From Dehalococcoidia bacterium (GTDB lineage Bacteria > Chloroflexota > Dehalococcoidia > SHXV01), in the NCBI GenBank assembly GCA_009693105.1, contig SHXV01000003.1:1-57068 (forward strand): DNA of 57,068 nucleotides, given 5' to 3'. Under the pieces are notes generated by a model that saw only the letters and a program-made list of their open reading frames with translations, was not told the DNA's origin and searched no databases. Every line of letters begins with the position of its first letter. The stretch's first letter is position 1. Both the position numbers and the translations under genes were made by a program. This document shows positions 24,787 to 33,720 of this stretch, in pieces.

Positions 24787-27700
24787 CTAGTTCAGGTCCG
24801 GCGGCAGGTCGCTGAGCCGCAGCGAGAGCAGCCGGGAGACGCCATCCTCCGCCATGGTGACGCCGTAGATGGTGTCCGCGCGCTCTATCGTGCGGCGGTT
24901 GTGCGTGACCACGACGAACTGGGTGCCGGAGGCGAGCTCCCGCAGCGCGTCGGCGAACCGGCCGACGTTCGCCTCATCCAGCGCGGCATCGACCTCATCG
25001 AGAACGACAAAGGGCACCGGCCGCACCTTCAGCAGCGCGAACAGGAGCGCCACCGCTGTGAGCGCCCGCTCGCCGCCGGAGAGCAGGGCAAGGCTCTGAA
25101 GCCTCTTTCCTGGCGGGCGGGCCATGATTTCGATCCCGGACGTCGCGGCGTCCTCCGGCGGCGTCAGCTCCAACCGTGCATCGCCGCCGCCGAAGAAGAG
25201 CGTGAAGTAGTGCGCGAACTGCGTCGCCACAAGGTCATACGTGGTTGTGAAGCCGGCGCTAATGATCGCCTCCATGTCCGCGATTGCCTCCCGGAGGGAG
25301 GCCTCCGAGTCATCCAGGTCCTTGACCTGGGTGACGAGGAAATCGTGCCGCTCCCGGCTGTCCTCGTAGTCGGTGAGGGCTTCCGCGTTGACAGGGCCAA
25401 GGGAGCGGATTTCTTCGCGAAGGCGGGCGATCTGGTCCTTGAGCGCGGGGGCATCGACATCGGCGCCACCGGCGACGGGCGGGAGCTGGGGCACCTGCTC
25501 TCGCCGGAGGTAGTCCGGCACGGTCTGGCTCCTGCCCGACAGCGCAGGGGCGCGCACACCCAGGCCTTCGACCGTAAGGCCCTCTGCCTGCAGCCCCTCC
25601 CGCAACGTATTGATGTCCGTCTCCCGCCGCGCGACCTCCGCGCGGACGTCCTGCTCATCCCGTTCCGCTTCGATCAGCGCCTCACGGCCACGGGTAAATC
25701 CCTCCCGTATGGCGGTGTAGTCGTTTTGCTGTTCGTCCCAGCGGGTGCGCAGCGGCTGGACGGCGCCGCTCTCCTCTCTATGGCCGGCGCGTACCTGTTC
25801 TAGCCGGGCCAGTACGACAGCGTACCGTTCCGAGACGGCAACGATCTCCGCATCGATATCGCGGGCCTGCATGCGCTTGGCCACGATCTGGGTCTGCAGC
25901 CGCGCCATGGTGGTCTCCTGTTTCTCGCGCAGCGCGCCGACGGTCCGGTACTCTCCCTCGAGGGAGGCGGCGTGCGCCCCCGCCTCCGAGATGCGCTGCT
26001 GCAGGTCCTCCCGCTGCTCCGTGAGGGAGACACCGGTCTTCTGCTGGTCCGCCGCTGCCGCCGCCGTTTCCTCCGCCCTCTCCAGGAACTCATCGCGATC
26101 ACGGAGCAGGGCGGCGCGGTCCTCATCCGCACGGGCGATGCGGTCACGATGCTCGTGCAGCGCCTCCACCACCCAGCGCAGCTCCCCCCGTTCCTGCGCC
26201 TGGCGACCGCGCAGCCGGGTGAGCTCATCGAGCTTGGCGGCACGGACAGTACGCATGGTATCGACCTTCTGGCCGATGGTGCCGATCGCCGATTCGTTGG
26301 CGGAAACGGCCTCCCTCTTGGCGTCCATTTCGGCGGAGAGCCGTTCCACCTGCGCCTGCAGTTCCGCGATCTTGCCGGGAAGATCTCGGAGCTGGGCGTC
26401 ACGGTCGAAGAGGCTCTGGATTGCGGTGCCGGGGCCGAGGCTGTAGGAGCCCACGGGCCGGAGGAAGATGCCGTCCATAGTGACCACGGCGCCGAGGCCG
26501 CGCTTGAGGACTGTCTGGGCGGTCTGAAGATCGTCGACAACGATGGTGCGGCCGAGCAGGGTATCGATGAGCCGGCGATAGGGAGCGTCGCAGCGTACCA
26601 GCCGCGCCGCTACCCCGACGATGCCCTTCTCACGAAACAGGTTGAGTGGGGTCGATTCCCGCAGGCCGACGATCGGCAGGACGGTGACGTTTCCCTTGCC
26701 CTCTCTCAGCAGCGCTTCAACCGCGTCTATGGCGTCGTCCGGCCGCTCGACGACGATGGCCTGGAGGTGCTCCGCCAGCGCCGCCTCAATGGCGCGCTCC
26801 ATCCCCCTGGGCACCTGGATCAGGGAGGTGAGCATGCCCACGATCCCGCCGATGCCGCTCTCCGCGTTGGTCAGCGCCCGCATGCCGGAATCGATCGATT
26901 CCCGTTCCGATTGGGCGGCGCGCACGGCCTCAAGCCGGCCTTCCGTCAGGGACAGCGTGCGGGACGCCTCACGATATGATTCGTCGATCTTTGTGAAGGC
27001 GTTGCGCGCTTCAAGCACCAGCCGCTTCAACGCGTCGTGCTGGCGTATGGTCTCTTCCATGTTTCGAGTGTGGCTTTCCTCATCCGCCGCCAGCCGCCCG
27101 TCTTCGTCGGCGAGCCCGGCGAGGTTCCCATCCAGTTCCGACTTGCGGCCATCCAGCCGGGCCATGTCGGCTTCCAGGCGTTCCCGCTCCTGCGCCAGCC
27201 GTTCCAGGCGGGCATCGATGTCATTGGCGGCGGCAGCGGCCCGGGCGGCGCGCTCCTGCGACTCCGCCTGGGCGGAGCGGGCATCGCGCCAGCGGGTTTC
27301 GAACGTCTCCAACGCGGCATGGCGCTCCCGCAGGGCCTCCCGGCCGGTGCGCAGTTCCTCCTCCAGCAGACGCCGGCGCTCGTTGTCTTCATCGACGTGG
27401 AAGGACTGGCTGGAGGCATCCCGCTCCAGCACCTCGATATCGCGCAGGACTTCGTCCCGGCGGACGGTGAGCAGGCTGCGCCGCTCCGTCTCGATAGCCA
27501 CCGATTGCTCAAGATCGCGCAGTTCCGAGGCAAGCCGGCGCTCTTCCGCTTCACGCCGGGCGATTTCTTCGTGCAGGGCATCGAGCTGGCCTCGAAGGTC
27601 GATGCTCTGTTGTTCCGTCGCAGCGGCGCTCGCGCGCTCCGCCCGTGCGGCCTCGCCCGCTTGATCGAGACGGGCCAGGGCTGCGGTCAGTGCCTCCTGG

Positions 27701-28410
27701 GCCGCCTGCCACTGGACGGTGTACCAGGCCTGGAGCGCCGCTGAAAGCTCATGGGAGAGCTGCCGGTTGCGCTGCGCCCGCTCGGCCTGCCGCTCCAGTG
27801 CAGTCAGGCGGGGACTGATCTCGGCGATGAGCATGTTGACACGATCGAGATTCTCCCGCGTGGCAGCGAGCCTATCGCGCGACTCGTCCAGGCGGATCCG
27901 GTAGTGGCGGACGCCGGCGGCCTCCTCAATCAGCACCCGGCGCTCTTCCGGTTTGAGGGCCAAGACCGCCTCGATCATGTTCTGTCCCATGATGGCGTAG
28001 CTGTCCTGCGCCACGTTCGCCTTGAGCAGAAGGTCCAGGACGTCCCTCAAGCGCACCCGTGTGTTGTTGATCAGGTACTCCGACTCGCCGGAGCGGTAGC
28101 CCCTGCGGCTGATCGATACCTCACTGAAATCGATGGGGAGCCAGCCACCGCTGTTATCGAGCACAAGGGTGACTTCGGCCATGCCCAAGGATGACCGCTT
28201 GGTGCTGCCGGCGAAGATCACGTCCTCGCTCCTCTTGGTGCGGAGGTTACGGTTGTTCTGCTCGCCCAGCACCCAGCGGATGGCGTCGGCGGTGTTGCTC
28301 TTACCGCTTCCGTTAGGCCCGACGATGGCCGTCATGCCAGGGGTGAACTCAAGGACCGTTCGGGTGGCGAACGTCTTGAATCCCTGCATTTCCAGCCGGC
28401 GCAGGTGCAT
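24787..28410 (-). CDS. smc: Chromosome segregation protein SMC
   Basis: This 1207-residue ATPase organises and segregates the chromosome with ScpA and ScpB. Walker A is IVGPNGSGKSN near residue 33. Two long coiled-coil arms with heptad-rich Glu/Arg sequence flank a hinge near residues 520-640 (ESGIGGIVGMLTSLIQV). The C-terminal head has LSGGERALTAVALLFALL and Walker B VPFVVLDEVDAALDEAN. The length is that of a bacterial SMC. It begins eight bases after the rnc stop, the usual rnc-smc operon arrangement. Neither ScpA nor FtsY is found in the window. Confidence 0.97.
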   Translation of the reverse strand: MHLRRLEMQGFKTFATRTVLEFTPGMTAIVGPNGSGKSNTADAIRWVLGEQNNRNLRTKRSEDVIFAGSTKRSSLGMAEVTLVLDNSGGWLPIDFSEVSISRRGYRSGESEYLINNTRVRLRDVLDLLLKANVAQDSYAIMGQNMIEAVLALKPEERRVLIEEAAGVRHYRIRLDESRDRLAATRENLDRVNMLIAEISPRLTALERQAERAQRNRQLSHELSAALQAWYTVQWQAAQEALTAALARLDQAGEAARAERASAAATEQQSIDLRGQLDALHEEIARREAEERRLASELRDLEQSVAIETERRSLLTVRRDEVLRDIEVLERDASSQSFHVDEDNERRRLLEEELRTGREALRERHAALETFETRWRDARSAQAESQERAARAAAAANDIDARLERLAQERERLEADMARLDGRKSELDGNLAGLADEDGRLAADEESHTRNMEETIRQHDALKRLVLEARNAFTKIDESYREASRTLSLTEGRLEAVRAAQSERESIDSGMRALTNAESGIGGIVGMLTSLIQVPRGMERAIEAALAEHLQAIVVERPDDAIDAVEALLREGKGNVTVLPIVGLRESTPLNLFREKGIVGVAARLVRCDAPYRRLIDTLLGRTIVVDDLQTAQTVLKRGLGAVVTMDGIFLRPVGSYSLGPGTAIQSLFDRDAQLRDLPGKIAELQAQVERLSAEMDAKREAVSANESAIGTIGQKVDTMRTVRAAKLDELTRLRGRQAQERGELRWVVEALHEHRDRIARADEDRAALLRDRDEFLERAEETAAAAADQQKTGVSLTEQREDLQQRISEAGAHAASLEGEYRTVGALREKQETTMARLQTQIVAKRMQARDIDAEIVAVSERYAVVLARLEQVRAGHREESGAVQPLRTRWDEQQNDYTAIREGFTRGREALIEAERDEQDVRAEVARRETDINTLREGLQAEGLTVEGLGVRAPALSGRSQTVPDYLRREQVPQLPPVAGGADVDAPALKDQIARLREEIRSLGPVNAEALTDYEDSRERHDFLVTQVKDLDDSEASLREAIADMEAIISAGFTTTYDLVATQFAHYFTLFFGGGDARLELTPPEDAATSGIEIMARPPGKRLQSLALLSGGERALTAVALLFALLKVRPVPFVVLDEVDAALDEANVGRFADALRELASGTQFVVVTHNRRTIERADTIYGVTMAEDGVSRLLSLRLSDLPPDLN

Positions 28411-28418
28411 CGTCTCTC

Positions 28419-29165
28419 CTAGCCCCCGGCGCCTACACGCAGCGCTTCGTCATCGATACCCCGTTCCGCCAGCGCTTCCAGCGTGCGTGCGGCGGCGTTT
28501 TGCTCCGCCTCCTGCTTCGATGAGCCCGCGCCCGTCGCCACGCGTTCATCGGCGATGCTCACCTCCACGGTGAACTGGGGGGCGTGCTCCGGCCCCGCCG
28601 AGGCGATCACCTCGTAGCGGGGTGGCTCATGCCAGTAGGCCTGTGCCAGATGCTGGAGTTGGGATTTCGGATCGATCATCGGCAGTCTCTCCAGCGCCGC
28701 CAGTTCCGCCGCCATGCTCTTGAGAACGAACCGTTCTGCGGCGGCCAGGCCGCCATCCTCCGCCACAGCACCGACAACCGCCTCATAGACACAGGCCAGG
28801 TTGAGATCACGCTGACGGCCGCCGGCCCGTTCCTCGCCTCGCCCCAAGCAAATGCTGTCGCCCAGGCCAAGCCTCCGTGCGATATCGGCCAGCGTCTCAT
28901 TACGTACCAGGGATGAACGCATCTGCGTGAGTTGTCCCTCCGCCCGTTCAGGGTAATGTCGATACAGCCAGCGGGCAACCACAAAGCCCAGTACGGCGTC
29001 GCCGAGAAACTCCAATCGCTCGTTGGAGGGCAGACCGGTGCCGGCGTTCTCGTTGAGGAAAGAGCGGTGGATCAGCGCTGTTTCCAGCAACGTGACATCC
29101 TTCATTGTGATGCCAAGGCGCTGTTCCAGCGCCGGGATGTCAGGCAGCAGTTTACGTTCGTTCAT
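28419..29165 (-). CDS. rnc: Ribonuclease III
   Basis: This 248-residue enzyme cleaves double-stranded RNA in rRNA and mRNA maturation. The RNase III signature reads NERLEFLGDAVLGFVVA, and a second acidic site is YEAVVGAVAEDGG, where VGAV stands for the usual IGAI. The C-terminal dsRNA-binding domain is seen as DPKSQLQHLAQA and AGSSKQEAEQNAAARTLE. I start at 29165; longer frames run through a leader hairpin. No good ribosome site precedes this ATG, and the ATG sits just after a U-tract, so initiation may be weak or controlled. It is co-transcribed with smc. Confidence 0.95.
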   Translation of the reverse strand: MNERKLLPDIPALEQRLGITMKDVTLLETALIHRSFLNENAGTGLPSNERLEFLGDAVLGFVVARWLYRHYPERAEGQLTQMRSSLVRNETLADIARRLGLGDSICLGRGEERAGGRQRDLNLACVYEAVVGAVAEDGGLAAAERFVLKSMAAELAALERLPMIDPKSQLQHLAQAYWHEPPRYEVIASAGPEHAPQFTVEVSIADERVATGAGSSKQEAEQNAAARTLEALAERGIDDEALRVGAGG

Positions 29166-29180
29166 ATTCCGAAAAACAAG

Positions 29181-29206
29181 AGGGACCACCCTTTGCGGCG
29201 GTCCCT
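29181..29206 (-). terminator. Terminator-like leader hairpin just before rnc
   Basis: As minus-strand RNA, AGGGACCGCC and GGUGGUCCCU form a ten-pair stem (one G-U) with a six-base GCAAAG loop, followed by CUUGUUUUU. It lies 15 bases before the rnc ATG and downstream of a strong promoter. It could end early transcripts (attenuator) or be a cleavage site for RNase III itself, as known for the E. coli rnc leader. Confidence 0.65.
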
Positions 29207-29254
29207 GCGCGCTACGTCTGCTTCCCGACCAGCCGGGTAGTGCTTCACAGGCCA

Positions 29255-29283
29255 ACTATAGGGTGCCCGGCCCCCGCTGTCAA
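29255..29283 (-). promoter_or_regulatory. Strong sigma70-type promoter of rnc-smc
   Basis: On the minus strand TTGACA (29278-29283) is followed by exactly 17 bases and TATAGT (29255-29260). The -35 is perfect and the -10 differs at one base. The start would fall near 29248, giving a leader of about 80 bases that contains the hairpin at 29181-29206. Confidence 0.75.
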
Positions 29284-29307
29284 CGAGAGCGCCCGCTTGC
29301 CGATACG

Positions 29308-30439
29308 TTACTCGGCGGTCTGGCGGCGTAGCCGTGCGCCATCCGCCGATGTGCGCCCTGCGGCGGATGCGGGCCGCCGAGGCTGCTGGGCGAACGGGGA
29401 GGCGGGCAGATCCTTTGCTTTCACGGCCGGGATACCGTTCGCTCCCAGCCCGCGGAGGGGAAGGGCGGGACGGGTCCCGGTGCCGTTGCGGGAACCGGCC
29501 TTCGGATCGTGCGCCACCGTCTCTTCCACGATTGCGGCAGCCTGCACGGGGCGCAGCGCGATGGCGCGGAACTGCAGGTAATACCCGCCCACGCTGACGA
29601 ACCAGTTCCAGCACAGCGCCCGATGGATGCGGGGAGCATGATCAGGGCCATGATCATCTTCTCCGCCGGTTCAGCAATGAGGGCCACCAGCTGAAGCGCG
29701 GCGCGCACCAGTTTGAAGGCCCAGCCGAGCACGGTGGTCACCAGCGCGTACACCGTGCTGAGGAAGGAGAACAGGGACCAGCCGGACAGCAGGGCGGCGG
29801 CGCCGACGATGACGGTCAGCACGGCAAGGGAGAGGACGGGTGCGCCCGCATCGATCTCTCCCCGAAGGAAGGTGAATCCCTCCGGGGTCCGGACACCGCG
29901 TCAGAGTCCCACCATGAGGAGGGTGATGAGAGCGCTGATGATGGCCCCGAAGGTAAGCCGTTTCAGCCAGGTCAGCCATGGCTCACCCAGCTCCGCCCAG
30001 GGGCAAGCTTGGTTGTGCCGCTGACGTCCAGCAGAACAAGGCCCCAGAAGGCTACGGAGGAAAGCAGCGTCAGGTTCACGAAGATGTTGGCGTTAGCCGC
30101 AACGATATGGAGCGCCGTGCCGAATGCCCACACTTCCAGCACCAGCGCCATCACCCCGGCCTTCGCGCCGCTGAAGGCGATGAACATACCGAAGAACACG
30201 GCGCTGCCGGCAACCCGCCACCCGCGCCACGTATCTTCGCCTCCGCCAAGCTCATCGAAGGCGCGCTAACGCTGCTCTCCCATCGCTGCGATGAGCGGAT
30301 CGAAGCGGGCGACGAGGAACTGGGCGATACTCCGGAGCGGGTCCCGAACCCAGTCAAGCAAGATCTCGATCGGGTTCATGAGGGCGGCCAGAATGATAAG
30401 GCAGAGGAGAGCGGCGGCGACGAATTTCAGGGCGTTAAC
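29308..30439 (-). pseudogene. Broken polytopic membrane protein, function unknown
   Basis: A hydrophobic protein can be followed on the minus strand from about 30439 (KFVAAALLCLIILAAL, then MNPIEILLDWVRDPLRS). It meets an in-frame TAG at 30266-30268, continues (MFIAFSGAKAGVMALVLEVW, ANANIFVNLTLLSSVAFWG), changes frame near 29985, meets an in-frame TGA at 29901-29903, continues (LTVIVGAAALLSGWSLFSF), and changes frame again near 29590 (GGYYLQFRAIALRPV). It ends in an Ala/Pro/Arg-rich tail. At least six helices and a disordered tail recall VirB6/TrbL channel proteins, but no signature proves it. Two stops plus two shifts suggest real decay. Confidence 0.6.
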
Positions 30440-30493
30440 TACATCAAAACTCGCACAGCAAACTCGGATGACGCAAGAGTGAAGCGGAATGGC

Positions 30494-31699
30494 CTATGGG
30501 AGCGTAACCGTAATGTGGCGCGCGCTGAAAATCCAGTACACCCCCCACGCTTCCAGCTTAGTCAGGGTGGATGCGGCGGGAAGGGCGACAAGGTAGTACC
30601 GCCAGCCGGTGTCGCCATCCCAGCCGTACACAGCGGTCAGCGCGTCATCCAGCAGCTCCTGCAGCGCGGCCGCACTGAGCGCGCCACCGGCGTAGGCGAT
30701 CAGGTTGCTGCCGGAGGACAACGTCAGCGTCCGGAGCGGAGCCTGTGGGGGGGTTCCGGGCAACAGTGTCCCTGCGCCATCGCTGATCAGCCAATAGGCA
30801 CGGAAGGGCTGGAGCAGGCGCAGATCGCCCGCCTCCACGCCGGCGATGTCGTATCGCCATCGCCCGGCTACAGCGTCCCACTCGTAGACGGCACGGTACC
30901 CGGCGAGCCCGGCGAAGGCGTCCCGCGGGGAAGCGGGTGGACCAAAATAGACGATAGTATTTGCGCCGGCTCGAATCGGCTGGGCCGGGTAGACGGCGGC
31001 AGCGGGCGCCGGAGCCGGGCTCGGCGCGCCGGGAGCCGTGACCACCGGCAGCAGGGAGAGCAGATCAACGCCGGTGTAGTCCTTCCCGGCCGGGAACGCT
31101 AGGCCGGACAGCGCGTTCGTATCGGTGAACGGCACGGCGGTGCGCCGCGTTCGGTCGGCCCCAGAGCTGGGGTCGGTGTAGAGCGCCAGATGGATGTGAT
31201 CCATTCCGCCGTTAAGGCGGCGGCCGGGCGCCGCGACGGTGCCGATAGTGGCGCCGGCGCTGATCGGGTCGCCGCTATCGAGCGAAGGCTGCAGCTCGAG
31301 GTGGCAGATGCTGAGGAAAAGCGCATCGCGGGCTAGGGCGATACTGACACACCCGTAGGCGTCATCGAACCAGGCGATCCGCCCGGAGACGGGGGCGACG
31401 ATCGTGTGACCGGCGGCGCCGTCGTGACGGGCGAGGTCAAGCGCGTAGCGCTCGTAGCCGCCGTGGGTTCCCTGATCGTACCCCTGCTGCACGTACCAGC
31501 CGTTGAGCGGGTTGAAGGGGAACCGGAGTGCGTCCCCCGCGCCGGCGCCCTGCGCCCCGCCCGAGGACAGGACCGCCAGCGCCAGGACAGAAATGAAGAA
31601 GAGCGGCAGCATTCGCCGCGCCAATGTTCGCAATGGCCAGACCTCGGAACACGGGCGGCTCCCATCGCCGCCTTCGCTCACCACTGTAGTGGGCCGCAC
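30494..31699 (-). CDS. Secreted M23-like peptidase domain protein
   Basis: This protein has a signal peptide beginning at an internal Met (MLPLFFISVLALAVLSSGG, start 31612) and a LytM/M23-like domain: YALDLARHDG, IVAPVSGRIAWF, ICHLE and DHIHLALYTD. The Asp, His and HxH are the zinc ligands of this family, which cuts peptidoglycan cross-links. The second half, after a Pro/Ala linker, has repeated Trp/Tyr-rich units (YRAVYEWDAVAGRWRYDI and AVYGWDGDTGWRYYL), possibly a binding module. The longest frame starts at 31699 but the signal peptide favours 31612. It follows the broken membrane gene on the same strand side. Confidence 0.75.
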   Translation of the reverse strand: MRPTTVVSEGGDGSRPCSEVWPLRTLARRMLPLFFISVLALAVLSSGGAQGAGAGDALRFPFNPLNGWYVQQGYDQGTHGGYERYALDLARHDGAAGHTIVAPVSGRIAWFDDAYGCVSIALARDALFLSICHLELQPSLDSGDPISAGATIGTVAAPGRRLNGGMDHIHLALYTDPSSGADRTRRTAVPFTDTNALSGLAFPAGKDYTGVDLLSLLPVVTAPGAPSPAPAPAAAVYPAQPIRAGANTIVYFGPPASPRDAFAGLAGYRAVYEWDAVAGRWRYDIAGVEAGDLRLLQPFRAYWLISDGAGTLLPGTPPQAPLRTLTLSSGSNLIAYAGGALSAAALQELLDDALTAVYGWDGDTGWRYYLVALPAASTLTKLEAWGVYWIFSARHITVTLP

Positions 31700-31780
31700 A
31701 GGGGAGCGGCAACCCGGGACGACCGGGAGGGGACAGCTATGCTAAACTGAACCCGAAGAATCCAGCGTTGGGAGGCACCT

Positions 31781-32116
31781 GTGGCCACGAAGAATGACCT
31801 TGAACCGTTCACCCGGATCTCGGTGGACGAAGCGGAAGAAATGCTGAAGGAGGACGATGTCGCGCTGATCGACGTGCGTGACCCGCACGAGTTCGAGGGC
31901 GGGCACGTCAACGGGGCGGCGCTGATCCCGGTCAATTCGGTGTACGCGCGGCGGGAGGAGCTTCCTAGCGGCAAGCGACTGCTCTTCGTTTGCGCGCGGG
32001 GGCAGCGCAGCGCCCTTGCGGCGGAGATGGCGGCGGCGGCGGGCCGGACTGAGCTGTACAACGTCGAGGGAGGCATGGAAGCATGGGCCTCCGCCGGCAA
32101 GCCGGTCGAGCGCTAG
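31781..32116 (+). CDS. Rhodanese-like sulfurtransferase
   Basis: This 111-residue single-domain rhodanese has the fold hallmarks ALIDVRDPHEFEGGHVNGA and the active loop Cys71-ARGQRS, which forms the persulfide. GTG is used as start; GGGAGG lies five bases upstream. It works in the cytoplasm on sulfur transfer or sulfide/cyanide handling. A clear terminator follows, so it is a separate transcription unit from the HAD gene. Confidence 0.9.
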   Translation: MATKNDLEPFTRISVDEAEEMLKEDDVALIDVRDPHEFEGGHVNGAALIPVNSVYARREELPSGKRLLFVCARGQRSALAAEMAAAAGRTELYNVEGGMEAWASAGKPVER

Positions 32117-32141
32117 GTCAATCGTGGCAGGTGGAAACGGA

Positions 32142-32167
32142 GGCCCGGCCGTGTGGACGGGCCTTTT
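32142..32167 (+). terminator. Rho-independent terminator after the rhodanese gene
   Basis: GGCCCG and CGGGCC form a stem with a ten-base loop and are followed by TTTT. An in-frame GTG at 32153 falls inside this hairpin, which argues against it as start of the next gene. Confidence 0.75.
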
Positions 32168-32182
32168 CACGCCGGAGGCGCA

Positions 32183-32872
32183 GTGAAGGGGAGCCTTGTC
32201 CTCTTCGATATCGATAACACCCTGCTCAACACAGGCGGAGCGGGGCGCATAGCCATGGAACGCGCCTTCGCCGATGTCTTTGCCGTGGATGGCGCCCTGG
32301 CCGGGGTGGAGTTCCAGGGGCATACCGATCGCTCCGTCTACCTCCATACGCTGGGACTGCACGGCCTCCCCGACGGAGGCGCCGATGTTTACCAGACGTT
32401 TGTCGATCGCTACCACGCCCTGCTCTCCCGGTACCTGCCGTTGCACCAGGGCCACCTCAAGCCCGGCGTTCCCGCGCTCCTCCACCTGCTTCGGGACGCG
32501 GGGGCGCTGCTCTCCCTCCAGACGGGGAACTTCCGGGAGGGGGCAGGGCAGAAGTTGGAGCATTACGGGATCGCCCGGCACTTTGAGGGCGGCGGTTTTG
32601 GGGATAACCTCGCCGATCGGCCGGCGCTGGTGCGGGAGGCGATGCGCCAGTTCCGCGGTCGCTTCAGCGGGCCGGTTTACGTCATCGGGGACACGCCGGC
32701 GGACATGATCAGCGCACGTGCCAACGGCGCCTTCGCCATCGGCGTCGCCACGGGGGAGCATCGCCGGGACGAGCTGACGGCCGCGGACGCCGACCTAGTG
32801 TTCTCCGATATGGCGGATGTGGCGGCGACCATGGCGGCGCTGACCGCGCTTGCGGCTCCGGCGGCCCGCTAG
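32183..32872 (+). CDS. HAD-superfamily phosphatase (PGP-like)
   Basis: This 229-residue hydrolase has the Asp nucleophile in FDIDNTLLN, the cap domain, and motif IV in YVIGDTPADM. The family dephosphorylates small phosphates such as phosphoglycolate. I start at GTG 32183 because GGAGG sits five bases before it; the longer frame from 32153 begins inside the preceding terminator. It overlaps the ATPase gene on the other strand by four bases at its 3' end. Confidence 0.88.
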   Translation: MKGSLVLFDIDNTLLNTGGAGRIAMERAFADVFAVDGALAGVEFQGHTDRSVYLHTLGLHGLPDGGADVYQTFVDRYHALLSRYLPLHQGHLKPGVPALLHLLRDAGALLSLQTGNFREGAGQKLEHYGIARHFEGGGFGDNLADRPALVREAMRQFRGRFSGPVYVIGDTPADMISARANGAFAIGVATGEHRRDELTAADADLVFSDMADVAATMAALTALAAPAAR

Positions 32873-33684
32873 TTTGGCCTGGAGTCCCGGAACAGCCGAA
32901 CCGCCTGGTGGACGGCGAGGTAATCGAACTGCTCCTCCCGTACCAGCTGCTCCAGGCAGTGGCAGCGAGCATCCAGGCGCGCCCGCACCACGTCCGCATC
33001 ACCGCCGATGAGCGCGGCCACGGCGTCCACTGCGCCTGAGGTTAGGACGAAGGCGGGATCGAGGGGGGCGCGTTCACCGATGCGCTTGATGCGATAGCCG
33101 GCGGAGGGGTCGGGCGTGATGAGCGCAAGCTCGCAGGCCTGGCGTTCAGGCTCCCGCCCGTGCAGCCGCAGCCGCAGGGACAGCACGACGCCCAGGCTCC
33201 CGAGGTGAGCGCGATCGACGCCGGCATCGCCGGCCAGCAGCGCCAGCGTCTCCTGTGCATCGCGGGCGTGCATGGTGGAGGCCAGCGCATAGCCCTGCGC
33301 CACCAGCGCGAAGGCGCGCTGCGCCGGCTTTCCCCACGTGTAGATCGGGAGGTGGTCGCTCAGCTCACTGATCATGAGGTAGGTCGGCACCCCCGGGGTC
33401 AGGGGCGGCACATCGAATTCCTCGTCCGCTCCCCGGCTGAAGTAGCCAACGGCGTCATCGCGGACAAAGCTGAGAAGGGCGGTGAGCGTCGTCGTCTTTC
33501 CCGCCTGTTGCGGCGGCGAGGAGACGATGATGGAGCGGCCGTGTTCCAGCAAGAGCCAGAGGACGGCGGCAAGCTCAGTGGACAGGCTGCCGACGGCGAT
33601 GAGGCGGGTGACGGAGAGCGGCCCCGGCTGATTCTGCCAGCCGTGCCAGCCCCACCATGCGCCGGGGTCGTTGTAGGTAAGCAT
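32869..33684 (-). CDS. Stand-alone secretion-type ATPase (PilT/VirB11/GspE family)
   Basis: This 271-residue protein has a Walker A-like SSPPQQAGKTTTLTALL and the segment LASTMHARDAQETLALLAG, which matches the His-box region of PilT/GspE/VirB11 ATPases. The N-terminal domain usual in these enzymes is short and Trp-rich (WWGWHGW). No pilin, inner-membrane platform or secretin gene is near, so the partner is unknown. I start at 33684 (GGAGAG ten bases upstream). It may be left over from a secretion system together with the broken membrane gene at 29308-30439, or act alone. Confidence 0.7.
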   Translation of the reverse strand: MLTYNDPGAWWGWHGWQNQPGPLSVTRLIAVGSLSTELAAVLWLLLEHGRSIIVSSPPQQAGKTTTLTALLSFVRDDAVGYFSRGADEEFDVPPLTPGVPTYLMISELSDHLPIYTWGKPAQRAFALVAQGYALASTMHARDAQETLALLAGDAGVDRAHLGSLGVVLSLRLRLHGREPERQACELALITPDPSAGYRIKRIGERAPLDPAFVLTSGAVDAVAALIGGDADVVRARLDARCHCLEQLVREEQFDYLAVHQAVRLFRDSRPN

Positions 33685-33720
33685 CCGGCTTCTCTCCAGA
33701 GACCGCCATGATAGCACCCT

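Noticed and set aside
24775-28194. Long plus-strand open frames over smc
   Set aside because: They are antisense to an intact SMC gene, His/Arg/Gly-rich and without motifs.
29181-29206. T-box-like GGGTGGTCCC in the rnc leader
   Set aside because: It resembles only part of the T-box core, no specifier stem is found and rnc is not a usual T-box target.
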